From contig CAZNOG010000021.1 in NCBI GenBank assembly GCA_964574635.1, forward strand, positions 1 to 31,789: a stretch of 31,789 nucleotides of DNA. Reading direction: 5' to 3'. A program made the translations under genes and the position numbers. Position 1 is the first letter of the stretch; each line of letters opens with the position of its first letter. Positions 23,734-31,788 of the stretch are shown one piece after another. The notes beneath the pieces are model-generated. The model worked only from the letters and a program-made list of their open reading frames with translations, ran no database searches and was not told the DNA's origin. The stretch comes from CAZNOG01 sp964574635. Lineage in GTDB: Bacteria > Bacteroidota > Bacteroidia > Flavobacteriales_D > Cryomorphaceae.

Positions 23734-25229
23734 CGGCTGAGGATAGAAGGGCATTACGGGAATGGGAGGCGCACCACGCGAACTTGCTCCGCGATCTGTC
23801 CGTGAACATGACGGAGACGGAGACGGAGAAGTTCGCCCGTCGCACGCGGCTAGAGGCCAGTCCCGAAGCGTGGTTCAAATACTATTTCCCGAAGTATTAC
23901 AGCTCCGACCCGGCACCCTTTCACCTTCGTGCGACCAAGCGCATTCTCGAAAACGACCGATGGTGGGACTTGCGCGCATGGTCGAGAGAGCTCGCGAAGA
24001 GCGTGCGCACCATGATGGAAGTGACGTATCTCGCCCTAGCGAAGAAGGAGGTGCGGAACACGTTGATGATCGCGAACAACGAGAAGGACGCAATCCGCCT
24101 ACTCACGCCCTTCCGGGTCAACCTGGAGCAGAACCGACGCATACTGCACGATTATGGGAAGCAGCGGGGCGCGAACATCTGGAAGTCCGAAGAGTTCGTG
24201 ACCCGCCACGGGGTGTCCTTCCGGGCCATCGGGGCAGGTCAATCGCCTCGGGGTACCCGCGCCGAAGAAGCACGGGTGGACTGCCTCATCTTCGACGACA
24301 TCGACACTGACGAAGAGTGCCGAAACGAGATGCGCATCAAGGAGAAGTTCCGCTGGATACAAGAAGCGGTGCTCCCGACGGTGTCGATCTCAGGGAAGTA
24401 TCGAATCATCACCAACGGAAACATCATCGCCAAGGTGTGCACCGTCGAGCTGTGCAAGCCACTGGCCAGCCACGTGGACGTGATCAACATCCGAGACAAG
24501 CATGGCCGCTCGGTGTGGGCGAAGAACAGCGAGGCGGACATCGACCGGTTCTTCCAGCACCTCACCTACTCGGCCATTCAGAAGGAATTCTTCAATAATC
24601 CTATCACGGAGGGGTCGGTGTTTCCCGCCCTCACTTACAAGCCTGCCCGGCCATTGCGAGATTACAAGTTGTTGGTCGCGTATACCGACCCTTCGTGGAA
24701 GGACACCAAGAAAAACGACTACAAGGCCACCGTGCTCGTGGGCAGGTGGAAGGACGAATTCCACGTGCTGAAGGCCTTCGTGGATCAGACCACCACGGCC
24801 ACCATGATCGGGTGGCACTACGAGATCGACGACTATGTGAAAGACCGGGTTCCGGTCTACCACATGATGGAAGCGAACTTCATGCAAGACTCGCTGATCA
24901 AGGAATTCTACTCCGAGGGCGTGAAGCGGGGGAAGGTGATCCCGATCACGGGCGACGATCGGAAAAAAGACGACAAGTTCAGCCGCATCGAGGCTCTTCT
25001 CGAGCCGCTGAACCGGAACGGGAAGTTCTACCTGAACATCGCCGAAAAGAATCACCCGGGTATGAAGACGCTCGAAGAACAGTTCCTGATGCTCGAGCCG
25101 GGAAGCCGTGCGCATGACGACGGACCCGACGCCGTGGAAGGGGCGGTTTTCGCCCTGAACCGCCGACACTCATCGCGGGAAGGCATAGCCACATTCCCCA
25201 CGAAACACCGCAATCCAAAACGCTACTGA
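23730..25229 (+). CDS. Terminase large subunit (Mu gp28 type)
   Basis: A 499-aa packaging motor with ATPase and nuclease parts. The ATPase shows a Walker A variant at about 84-95 (WSRELAKSVRTM), with the R.LAKS spacing common in phage terminases, and Walker B LIFDDID at 186-192. ITNGN near 227-231 fits the coupling motif. The nuclease part has AYTDPSW with Asp320, Glu381 in MMEANF, and DDGPDAVEGA with Asp467, consistent with an RNase H-like metal site. It is headful-type in Mu. The length is normal. The gene overlaps the small terminase by 4 bp and is followed after 1 bp by the gp36-like gene. Confidence 0.9.
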   Translation: MTAEDRRALREWEAHHANLLRDLSVNMTETETEKFARRTRLEASPEAWFKYYFPKYYSSDPAPFHLRATKRILENDRWWDLRAWSRELAKSVRTMMEVTYLALAKKEVRNTLMIANNEKDAIRLLTPFRVNLEQNRRILHDYGKQRGANIWKSEEFVTRHGVSFRAIGAGQSPRGTRAEEARVDCLIFDDIDTDEECRNEMRIKEKFRWIQEAVLPTVSISGKYRIITNGNIIAKVCTVELCKPLASHVDVINIRDKHGRSVWAKNSEADIDRFFQHLTYSAIQKEFFNNPITEGSVFPALTYKPARPLRDYKLLVAYTDPSWKDTKKNDYKATVLVGRWKDEFHVLKAFVDQTTTATMIGWHYEIDDYVKDRVPVYHMMEANFMQDSLIKEFYSEGVKRGKVIPITGDDRKKDDKFSRIEALLEPLNRNGKFYLNIAEKNHPGMKTLEEQFLMLEPGSRAHDDGPDAVEGAVFALNRRHSSREGIATFPTKHRNPKRY

Positions 25230-25230
25230 C

Positions 25231-25647
25231 ATGGCATTTCTCACCACCGATGAAATGAAGACGCACGTCTTCCCCTACCTCACCGCCGCTCTCGATCCGA
25301 ACGACGAGGGCCACCTAGACACCGCCATTTCGGCGGCCATAGCCGAGGCGAAGAGCTACTGCAGCCGCTACGACTTGAACTCCCTCTTCGGGGTGTCGGG
25401 CAACTCCCGGGACTTGATGCTTCTGCGCTGGGTGAAGGACATTGCGAAGTGGCATTTCATCGCTCTCGCCAATCCTGAGATCGACTACGACGATGCACTT
25501 CTTCGCTACGAAAAGGCCCTGACCCAACTCGGGCAGGTGCAGAGCGGAAAGTTGGTTCCCGAGGGGTGGCCACTTGCCGTGCAGCCCAAGCACGCATCGA
25601 AATCGGTATTCATGACCAGCAACCCAAAACGAAAAAACCATTACTAA
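25231..25647 (+). CDS. Mu gp36-like head-tail connector (DUF1320)
   Basis: A 138-aa protein. It has the features of the short DUF1320 connectors: FLTTDEMKTHVFPYLTAAL, a helix ISAAIAEAKSYCSRYDLNSLF, and LLRWVKDIAKWHFIALAN, followed by a helix ALLRYEKALTQLGQV. These proteins form a ring under the portal to which the tail joins. In Mu this gene lies after the capsid gene; here it is between terminase and portal on the opposite strand. Confidence 0.8.
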   Translation: MAFLTTDEMKTHVFPYLTAALDPNDEGHLDTAISAAIAEAKSYCSRYDLNSLFGVSGNSRDLMLLRWVKDIAKWHFIALANPEIDYDDALLRYEKALTQLGQVQSGKLVPEGWPLAVQPKHASKSVFMTSNPKRKNHY

Positions 25648-25648
25648 G

Positions 25649-28240
25649 ATGGCGAAGAACATTGAACGCGCGGGTCTGCGCCGCACGGCGAAGGTGACCC
25701 CGGACGGCGATCGACAACCGGTGATCATTCAGAAGCTCGATGTGCGGCCTATCGCCCGCATATCACAGGACATTGAGAAGTGGCGGGCGGCCATCAGGGC
25801 GGCCGAGGGCATTACGCCTAGGCGCACGAAGCTCTACGATCTGTACCACGATATCCTCTTGGACACACACCTTTCGAGCGTGGTGGAAAAGCGGGTGCTC
25901 CAGATTCTGAACACAGAATGGGTGTTCGTCGACGAGAACGAGGAAGAGGTGAAAGAGATCAACGCGTGGATCGACACCCCGCACTTCGAGACCTTGCTTC
26001 GCGAGCTCGTGAATGCCAAGATATGGGGCTACACCATGGTGGAGCTGGACTTCTCTGCGGAGGATGGTCCGGGTACTTTTTGCATCCCTCGCAAGCACAT
26101 TCGGCCCCATACGGGCGAGGTGGCCATCCGCCAGCACGACCACGGCGATTCGCAGGAATCCACGTTCAACGTGCGGGAAGGCCGCTACGCAGATACGGTG
26201 CTGGAGGCGGGTGATGCGGACGATCTCGGCCTCCTGGTCAGCGTGGCGCAATTCGTGATCTACAAGCGCGGCAACGTGGCCGACTGGGCGCAGTTCAACG
26301 AGGTCTTCGGCATGCCCGTGAAGATCGGAAAGTGGGACGGCTTCGACACCGAGAGGTACGAAAAGTTGAGGCAGGCCTTCGACGAGATGGGCGGCAACGG
26401 GTCGCTGATCGTTCCCGAAGGCACGGAGGTGGAGATGCAGTTCGGTTCGACCGCCAACCCGACGGGTGAGCTCTACGAGCGGTTCACGAATCTGTGCGAC
26501 CGTCAGATTTCAATACGCATTCTCGGGCAGACGGAAACGACTACGAGCTCCGAGAGCAGCGGGTATGCTCAGGCGAAGCAGCATGGGAAGACGGAGGACG
26601 ATATCAACCGGGCGGACAGGCGGTTCGTGCGGCGCATCCTCAACAAGAGGGTGAAGAAGATCTTCGAAGCTCACGGCATCGATCTCGGTGGCGGGGAGTT
26701 CCGAATCAAGGACGAGCAGGACGACCGCCTGACGAAAAAGGATCTCTTCGAAATGTCGCTGAGAATGAAGAATGAGGGCATGGTGCCGGTATCCGACGAT
26801 CATTTCTACGAGTTGGTCGGCGTGGACAAGCCGGAAGACTACGAGGCACTGAAGGCCGAAATCGAAGAGCGGGCCGCGCAACATGCTGCAGTTGGCTTCC
26901 AGACCTTCAGTGAGCCGGAACGGAAAAGCTTTCTGAAGCGGCTACGGTCTTTTTTTGAGGCCCCCGGCTCAGGGGCGACGAGAAATATGAGCCTCACCGA
27001 GCTGTACGGAGAGGCGGCGGGTGACGTGACGATCAAGCTCGCCGCCACGGGCATCGACGAAGATCTCGTGCGCAAGGTGTTCGAAGGCCGAATTCCGAAG
27101 GGCATGGTGGACGTGGACCACTACTTGGCCATCGCCGAAACGCTGAACGACGCCCTCAATGAGGGGCTTGCGAGTTCGGTGAGCGACCGCCACGACCGAG
27201 CGGCCGTGCAGGTGGCACTCCAGCACAATCTATTCAGCTTCGCCGGACACCGCACCTACGACAGGCAACTCGAGCTGTCCCGCATGATGACGGGAGAAGG
27301 CGGCGGACAGGTGTCGTACGCGGAGTTTCGCCGCCGCGTGGTGGTAGACGGAGAGGTATTCAACGACGCCCACTTGCGGGCGGAATACAACAACGCGAAA
27401 CGGACGGCGCAAGCGGCCGACAAATGGTTCTACTTGCAGAAGTTCGATGCGCTGGAGTACCGCACGGCGGGAGACGAGCGGGTGAGGGACAGCCACCGCG
27501 CATTGCACGGGAAGGTGTTCAAAACCACGGACAGGATATGGGACACGATCTACCCGCCCAACGGTTGGAACTGCCGGTGCACGGTGATACCTGCCCAGGG
27601 GAAGGAAGCCGAAAAGGGGTCGGCCTACCGTCAGTCGGCTAAGGATACTATTGCACCCTATTTCCGTAAGAATGCCGGGAAAGAGCTGACGGTGTTTCGC
27701 GAGGATCACCCGGTGGTGTATCGCGTGAAGAAAAGCGGCGAGTGGGGCGCAGGAACCGACTTGAGCGCCGTAAGGAATTACGGACTGCCTAGTGCCGAAG
27801 AGGTGTACCGTCGCAGCCATACCCTTCCCGAAATGAAGGTGGCGGACGATAGAGAGGCGGTGAAGGCGGCGTTTCGAGAGCGCGACGTGGTGGCGGCCGA
27901 CGGGGTGACCATTCACATCGGCGAGGATTTCAGACGGAAGATCATAGAAGGGTTGAACAGACGGGGCAAGGAAGTGGATGCTTATCTCGATCGCTTCCGT
28001 TTCGCCGATCTGGTGGATGAAGTTCTACAAGCGCCTGATGAAATATGGAGCCAAAAACACAATAAAGAAATTCAAACGCTTTATTTTAAGTGGTACCGAA
28101 ACAACCCGCTGGTGTTCATTACCAAATTGAAAAACGGCCGTCTCAATTTTGAGAGCTTCTTCGACCTCGATAGGGGGGGCTTGGAGGAAATAGATGGAAG
28201 ACGAAGAAAGGGGGTGTTGAAAAAGTATAAAAGAAAGTGA
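25649..28240 (+). CDS. Portal (DUF935) fused to MuF head protein and PBECR-like toxin domain
   Basis: An 863-aa fusion. Residues about 1-440 are a portal of the DUF935 (Mu gp29) type: LYDLYHDILLDTHLSSVVEKR, RGNVADWAQFNEVFGMP, then an acidic helical region. About 447-575 is a linker. About 578-648 has the MuF hallmarks: AEYNNAKRTAQAADKW, then VRDSHRALHGKVF, IWDTIYPPNGWNCRC with Cys642 and Cys644. In Mu portal and F are separate genes 29 and 30. The last ~80 residues (about 785-863: FADLVDEVLQAPDEIW, then YFKWYRNNPLVFITKLKNG, FESFFDLD, then KKYKRK) match my memory of PBECR-type nuclease toxins appended to MuF proteins. The 3' end is more AT-rich than the rest of the gene. Confidence 0.85.
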   Translation: MAKNIERAGLRRTAKVTPDGDRQPVIIQKLDVRPIARISQDIEKWRAAIRAAEGITPRRTKLYDLYHDILLDTHLSSVVEKRVLQILNTEWVFVDENEEEVKEINAWIDTPHFETLLRELVNAKIWGYTMVELDFSAEDGPGTFCIPRKHIRPHTGEVAIRQHDHGDSQESTFNVREGRYADTVLEAGDADDLGLLVSVAQFVIYKRGNVADWAQFNEVFGMPVKIGKWDGFDTERYEKLRQAFDEMGGNGSLIVPEGTEVEMQFGSTANPTGELYERFTNLCDRQISIRILGQTETTTSSESSGYAQAKQHGKTEDDINRADRRFVRRILNKRVKKIFEAHGIDLGGGEFRIKDEQDDRLTKKDLFEMSLRMKNEGMVPVSDDHFYELVGVDKPEDYEALKAEIEERAAQHAAVGFQTFSEPERKSFLKRLRSFFEAPGSGATRNMSLTELYGEAAGDVTIKLAATGIDEDLVRKVFEGRIPKGMVDVDHYLAIAETLNDALNEGLASSVSDRHDRAAVQVALQHNLFSFAGHRTYDRQLELSRMMTGEGGGQVSYAEFRRRVVVDGEVFNDAHLRAEYNNAKRTAQAADKWFYLQKFDALEYRTAGDERVRDSHRALHGKVFKTTDRIWDTIYPPNGWNCRCTVIPAQGKEAEKGSAYRQSAKDTIAPYFRKNAGKELTVFREDHPVVYRVKKSGEWGAGTDLSAVRNYGLPSAEEVYRRSHTLPEMKVADDREAVKAAFRERDVVAADGVTIHIGEDFRRKIIEGLNRRGKEVDAYLDRFRFADLVDEVLQAPDEIWSQKHNKEIQTLYFKWYRNNPLVFITKLKNGRLNFESFFDLDRGGLEEIDGRRRKGVLKKYKRK

Positions 28241-28292
28241 GCCCCGCACCCATTAGATCCGATATCAGAAATATAAGGGATTTACCGGGGCT
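28240..28292 (+). other. Hairpin candidate between the portal-MuF gene and the next gene
   Basis: AGCCCCG at 28240-28246 pairs with CGGGGCT at 28286-28292, leaving a 39-base AT-rich loop. It begins in the portal-MuF stop codon. The rest of 28293-28318 has no clear promoter. No small immunity gene can be seen in the 78-bp gap. Confidence 0.4.
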
Positions 28293-28318
28293 TACTTGGC
28301 ACAAATATACGAAATACC

Positions 28319-28894
28319 ATGCTTGAAATCAATCTTTCACTACTGTTTCAGAAGCACTGGGGCGACGTGCCGCAGGAACCTATCGAGATAGACGGCACGG
28401 ACAGCCGCATTGTGCAGCAGCGTTGGAACGCCGCCAACAACGAGAAGTATTACGAGGTCGAAGACCTCTCGGGCAAAAGGGTGTTCATGCCGGTGTGGCT
28501 CGGCGGTCTATTCCTGCCGTACGTGTGGCTCACCATTACGGGAGGCAAGCACATCGTGGAAACCTACTTCACCGAGCGGCGGGGGTCGGTGAAAGAGATT
28601 GTGAACGAGAGGGAGCTGCTGATCGAAGTGCAGGGCTTCTTCGTGGGCACGGACGGGGCGTTTCCCGAAGAGCAGGTGCAGGCGCTGCGTGACGTGTTGG
28701 CCTTGAACGAGGCGGTGGAGATCAATTGCCCGCTCACGGACATCTTCCTTCTCCAGGGCGAAAACGACCTGCGGGACCGCGTGCTGATCACCGACTGGAA
28801 GTTCCTCCCGAACCGGGGGGTGGAAAACGTGAAGGCCTTCGAACTGGCGATGGTGTCGGATGCTGAATTGGAACTCGAAATCCCCGAGCAATGA
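28319..28894 (+). CDS. Phage baseplate-associated protein (DUF6046-like)
   Basis: A 191-aa protein. The pattern fits DUF6046 proteins of Bacteroidota phages: VFMPVWLGGLFLPYVWLTI, then TGGKHIVETYFTERRGSVKE, LIEVQGFFVGT and a final KAFELAMVSDAELEL. It is followed directly by the hub and spike genes, in the place held in Mu by the circularisation/hub-adjacent gene N. This makes a role in the baseplate centre or tail tip likely. The start is the ATG at 28319, after a 78-bp gap, the largest in this arm. Confidence 0.6.
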   Translation: MLEINLSLLFQKHWGDVPQEPIEIDGTDSRIVQQRWNAANNEKYYEVEDLSGKRVFMPVWLGGLFLPYVWLTITGGKHIVETYFTERRGSVKEIVNERELLIEVQGFFVGTDGAFPEEQVQALRDVLALNEAVEINCPLTDIFLLQGENDLRDRVLITDWKFLPNRGVENVKAFELAMVSDAELELEIPEQ

Positions 28895-29880
28895 GCGCAC
28901 CTAGATTGACATCGAGGTTTCGAATCGGCGACTTCCGGTGGAAGGGGGTGACCGACGTGCAGATCTCGAAGAGCATTCACTCCTACCGTGACACGGCGGT
29001 GATCACCCTGCCGGCACGGGCGGTGCTGGGTGAGACTCGCGTAGTGACGGCTGATCAGTTCGCCGTGGGCCAACCGGTGGAGATCGACCTCGGGTGGAAC
29101 GGGAACCTTCGGAATGAGTTTCGGGGCTTCGTGAGCCGCGTGAACTGGTCGGAGCCCTGCCACATCGAGTGCGAAGGCTTCTCGTGGTTGCTTCGAAATC
29201 GTAAAAACATCAAGAAGTTCTGGGCGACGACCACGCTTCGCGAGGTGCTTTCGGAGATCGTGGAGGGCACGGAAGGCGAGGGGATAGAGCTGCATGAGAG
29301 CATACCCACAATACCCCTGAAAAACCTATACGCGAACAACGCCAGCGGTACGCAGATCATCGACTACCTGAAGGGGCTGTTCAATGGGGTGCTCACCGTC
29401 TACTTCGTGGATAACGTGCTGTATGCCGGCTTGACGTACACGGACGCGGTGAGGGAAACCGTGCGGTACCGTCTCGGGTGGAACACGATGCCGGCGGACA
29501 AGCTGAAATTCCGCCGCGCGGACGAGGTGGAGGTGAACGTGGAGATCAAGTACCGGAACGAGGAGGGGAAGCTGATCACGACGAGTGCGGGGGTGCCGGG
29601 GGGCGTGACGCGAACGGATCAGGTGAGCGCGGTGACGGACGTGACGACGATGGAGAAGGTGGCCGAGGCGAAGCTTCGACAGGAGAGCTACGACGGGTAC
29701 GAGGGCTTGATCGAGACGCTGCTGGTGCCGTACGTGCAGCACGGTTACCGCGCGGAGGTGGAAGACCCGAGGTATGGGGAACGGGGTGGTGTGTTTTTCG
29801 TGGAATCTGTCGACACGGCGTTCGGTGTGTTCGGCACGCGGCGCGCGGTGGGCGTGGGCATTCAACTGGATGAGGAATGA
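28891..29880 (+). CDS. Baseplate hub protein (Mu gp44/P, late control D type)
   Basis: A 329-aa protein. Visible: an N-terminal strand region with FRWKGVTDVQISKSIHSYRD, a central part with GQPVEIDLGWNGNLRNEFRGF (about 65-85), GFSWLLRNRKNIKKFW and TLREVLSEIVEGT (about 94-124), and a late strand region with VVTMEKVAEAKLRQESYDGYEG-like sequence and a VESVDTAFGVFGTRRAVGVGI end. This layout fits hub proteins that cap the tail tube. The ATG overlaps the stop of the preceding gene and the spike gene overlaps its own stop, both by 4 bp. Confidence 0.72.
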   Translation: MSAPRLTSRFRIGDFRWKGVTDVQISKSIHSYRDTAVITLPARAVLGETRVVTADQFAVGQPVEIDLGWNGNLRNEFRGFVSRVNWSEPCHIECEGFSWLLRNRKNIKKFWATTTLREVLSEIVEGTEGEGIELHESIPTIPLKNLYANNASGTQIIDYLKGLFNGVLTVYFVDNVLYAGLTYTDAVRETVRYRLGWNTMPADKLKFRRADEVEVNVEIKYRNEEGKLITTSAGVPGGVTRTDQVSAVTDVTTMEKVAEAKLRQESYDGYEGLIETLLVPYVQHGYRAEVEDPRYGERGGVFFVESVDTAFGVFGTRRAVGVGIQLDEE

Positions 29881-30425
29881 AGGAACTTGAAGAAATAAGA
29901 CGGCTGCTTCGCGAGATCACCGACGCGGGAAAGGCGCAGGTGATTCAGGGCATCGTGCGGGAGACCGGGAAGGACACCTTCAGTGTGGAGGTGGACGAGG
30001 GCGTGGTGATCAGTGAGGTGATGTCGAACGTGGTGGTGGGTGCCGACAGCGGTGTGATACTGACGCCCGAAGTCGGCAGCCCGGTGGTGATCGTGAGCGT
30101 GGACGGTGGCAACAGGTATCAACTGCTTCAGGCGACGCAATTGCGCGCGGTGAGGGTGAGAGTCGGGAACTCGACCATGGACGTGAACTCCGCCCGCGTG
30201 ATCTTCCACGAAGGGAAGCAGGGGGGTGCGGTACTGGTGGACCCGCTGCGAAGCGAGCTGCATAAGATAGACGCCAACACGGAGGTTGTGAGGGGCCTAT
30301 TTCAATTGATCGGCTCGATCTTGGACGGTATTGCCCCGGGTACGAGTGCGGCCATCAATTCGGCTCTTTCGGGCATGGTGAAGGGCGACACTTCGAAACT
30401 TGAAAACGACAAACTGCAGCAATGA
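29877..30425 (+). CDS. Baseplate spike/assembly protein (gpV/gp45 type)
   Basis: A 182-aa protein. After an N-terminal helix (MKELEEIRRLLREI) comes an OB-like region: IVRETGKDTFSVEVDEGVV, then VVGADSGVILTPEVGSPVVI and a turn VDGGNRYQLLQAT. VGSPVVI with the later glycine turn is the usual mark of spike-protein OB domains. The later part is mixed and helical. It follows the hub gene with ATGA overlap, as expected for the piercing tip. A metal-binding HxH tip is not obvious. Confidence 0.7.
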   Translation: MKELEEIRRLLREITDAGKAQVIQGIVRETGKDTFSVEVDEGVVISEVMSNVVVGADSGVILTPEVGSPVVIVSVDGGNRYQLLQATQLRAVRVRVGNSTMDVNSARVIFHEGKQGGAVLVDPLRSELHKIDANTEVVRGLFQLIGSILDGIAPGTSAAINSALSGMVKGDTSKLENDKLQQ

Positions 30426-30955
30426 ATTTCGACGAATTTCAAGCCTCGCTGAAGGCGATGGCGAACGACATTAGAGAGAACGCGCCCGAGCTGGCGACGG
30501 AGGTGGAAAGCGTGGGACTGCGATTCGTGGACGACAACTTCCAGAACCAATCGTGGGAAGGTGACCCGTGGCCGGCACGTGCGGGGAATGTCGACCCGGA
30601 CCGCGCGCTCCTGGTCAAGGACGGGGACCTAAGAAGCGGATTCACAAGTGTGCTGGAGCCGGGGCAGGTGAGAATCCTGAACCGAATCCCGTACGCGAAG
30701 CTTCACAACGAGGGGTTTCGCGGGGTGGTGTACAGAAGGCCGCACAAGAGGGTGCGCCTCGTAAAGGTGGGGAAGGGCAAGAAGGCGATTGCGAAGCGAC
30801 GAAACGTGAAGGGCGGCGGGTACCGCATGGTGATGCCGAGACGGCAATTCGCCCCGTATCACGGGTCGGAATCGCCGACCCTGAACAGGCAGGTGCAGGA
30901 GGCGCAAGAAGCGTGGTTTCGTCGCGTGTATGAACGGAATTTCAAGCAGGTTTGA
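30422..30955 (+). CDS. Virion morphogenesis protein (gpG / tail completion type)
   Basis: A 177-aa protein. The opening FDEFQASLKAMANDIRENAPEL, then VGLRFVDDNFQNQSWEGDPWPAR and the following segment with LVKDGDLRSGFTSVL and YAKLHNEGFRG match the phage gpG (virion morphogenesis) family, including the HNEG loop. A lysine- and arginine-rich stretch follows (PHKRVRLVKVGKGKKA), then RMVMPRRQFAPYHGSES, the family's MPxRPF-like end, and a C-terminal helix. It helps finish the head-tail joint. ATGA overlap with the spike gene. Confidence 0.82.
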   Translation: MNFDEFQASLKAMANDIRENAPELATEVESVGLRFVDDNFQNQSWEGDPWPARAGNVDPDRALLVKDGDLRSGFTSVLEPGQVRILNRIPYAKLHNEGFRGVVYRRPHKRVRLVKVGKGKKAIAKRRNVKGGGYRMVMPRRQFAPYHGSESPTLNRQVQEAQEAWFRRVYERNFKQV

Positions 30956-30977
30956 ATTCACTTAAAAGTTAAATACA

Positions 30978-31472
30978 ATGGACTCCCCCTTCGCACTGAT
31001 CTACTCCGCTCTGGTGAAACGACTGAAGCTCGTAGACGGACTCAAGCATATCAACATGGACTTCGGACAGCTGGACGATGAAGGCCGGCCTGATCTGGTC
31101 TTCCCCGCCGCGCTGATCGAGTTCGGGAACTTTCAATTCACGAATCTAGGGCAGCTGGGCCAAGCGGCCGAGGGGTCGATCATCGTACGGCTGGTGGTTC
31201 CGAGGTTGGGCAGTGTGTCGAGCCTTGCGCCCGACACGGTTCGTGACGACGCCCTTGAGTTCCTTGATCTGACGTGGGAGGTGAATCGTGCGCTGCACGG
31301 GTGGGAACCGACGGCCTTCTGCTCGGCCATGATCCGAACCGCCGAATCGACCCGAAACGTGCCGAGACGGGCTAAGGTTCGTAACATGCAGTACACGGTT
31401 CGAATCGAGGATTGGAGTGCAGAGCGAGACACGGTACTGACGCCGAAGCCGCCGTTGGAAGCGGACATCTGA
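30978..31472 (+). CDS. Tail terminator-like protein (gp37 / DUF1834 position)
   Basis: A 164-aa protein. N-terminal PFALIYSALVKRLKLVDGL and a later strand pattern (VFPAALIEFGNFQFTNLGQLGQ, then EGSIIVRLVVPRLG) look like the minor tail proteins that close the tail tube end, equivalent to Mu gp37. A basic RAKVRNMQYTVRIEDW strand lies near the end. It is the last gene of the plus arm; its stop is one base from the stop of the convergent gene on the other strand. Confidence 0.55.
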   Translation: MDSPFALIYSALVKRLKLVDGLKHINMDFGQLDDEGRPDLVFPAALIEFGNFQFTNLGQLGQAAEGSIIVRLVVPRLGSVSSLAPDTVRDDALEFLDLTWEVNRALHGWEPTAFCSAMIRTAESTRNVPRRAKVRNMQYTVRIEDWSAERDTVLTPKPPLEADI

Positions 31473-31473
31473 T

Positions 31474-31788
31474 CTACCAACTCCACTGGGGGTACCGGGC
31501 CGCGAGCTCCTTCGCGGTGGGCTGCTGCTTGGCCAGCCGTTCCACTTCGTCGAACGCCGCGCCTGTGAGGATGTCGATAATCCGGGTGCCGGTGATGAAG
31601 AACTCGTCTTCCAGAGCGGCCAAGGCGTCTTCGTAAGCCAACCTGCGGAGGTGGGTGTGATAGTGGTACCTCGCCGCCAGCGCGGTGTTTCGGTGCGGCA
31701 TGAGGGAATTTCGCCTGCGGCGTGTGGTTGGTGTTTGATCTTTCCGAAAACGCTTGTACAGCTTTTCGTGGCCCCGGTATTTCGACAT
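31474..31788 (-). CDS. Phage early-region protein of unknown function
   Basis: A 104-aa protein with a basic N-terminus (MSKYRGHEKLYKRFRKDQ, then TTRRRRNS). The later part has NTALAARYHYHTHLRRLAYEDALAALEDEFFITGTRIIDIL, which resembles a helix-turn-helix-like family that I recall from Bacteroidota transposable phages (ARYYYY.....YD..L..L..EFF.S...I). It ends PTAKELAARYPQWSW. The start codon lies at 31786-31788, at the window edge, so it could be longer. An ATG at MPHRNT is the alternative. It is convergent with the plus late arm and is probably the last gene of an early operon continuing outside the window. Confidence 0.5.
   Translation of the reverse strand: MSKYRGHEKLYKRFRKDQTPTTRRRRNSLMPHRNTALAARYHYHTHLRRLAYEDALAALEDEFFITGTRIIDILTGAAFDEVERLAKQQPTAKELAARYPQWSW

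Noticed and set aside
24390..25169. 259-codon minus-strand frame within the terminase gene
   Set aside because: It is an antisense shadow of the well-supported terminase large subunit.
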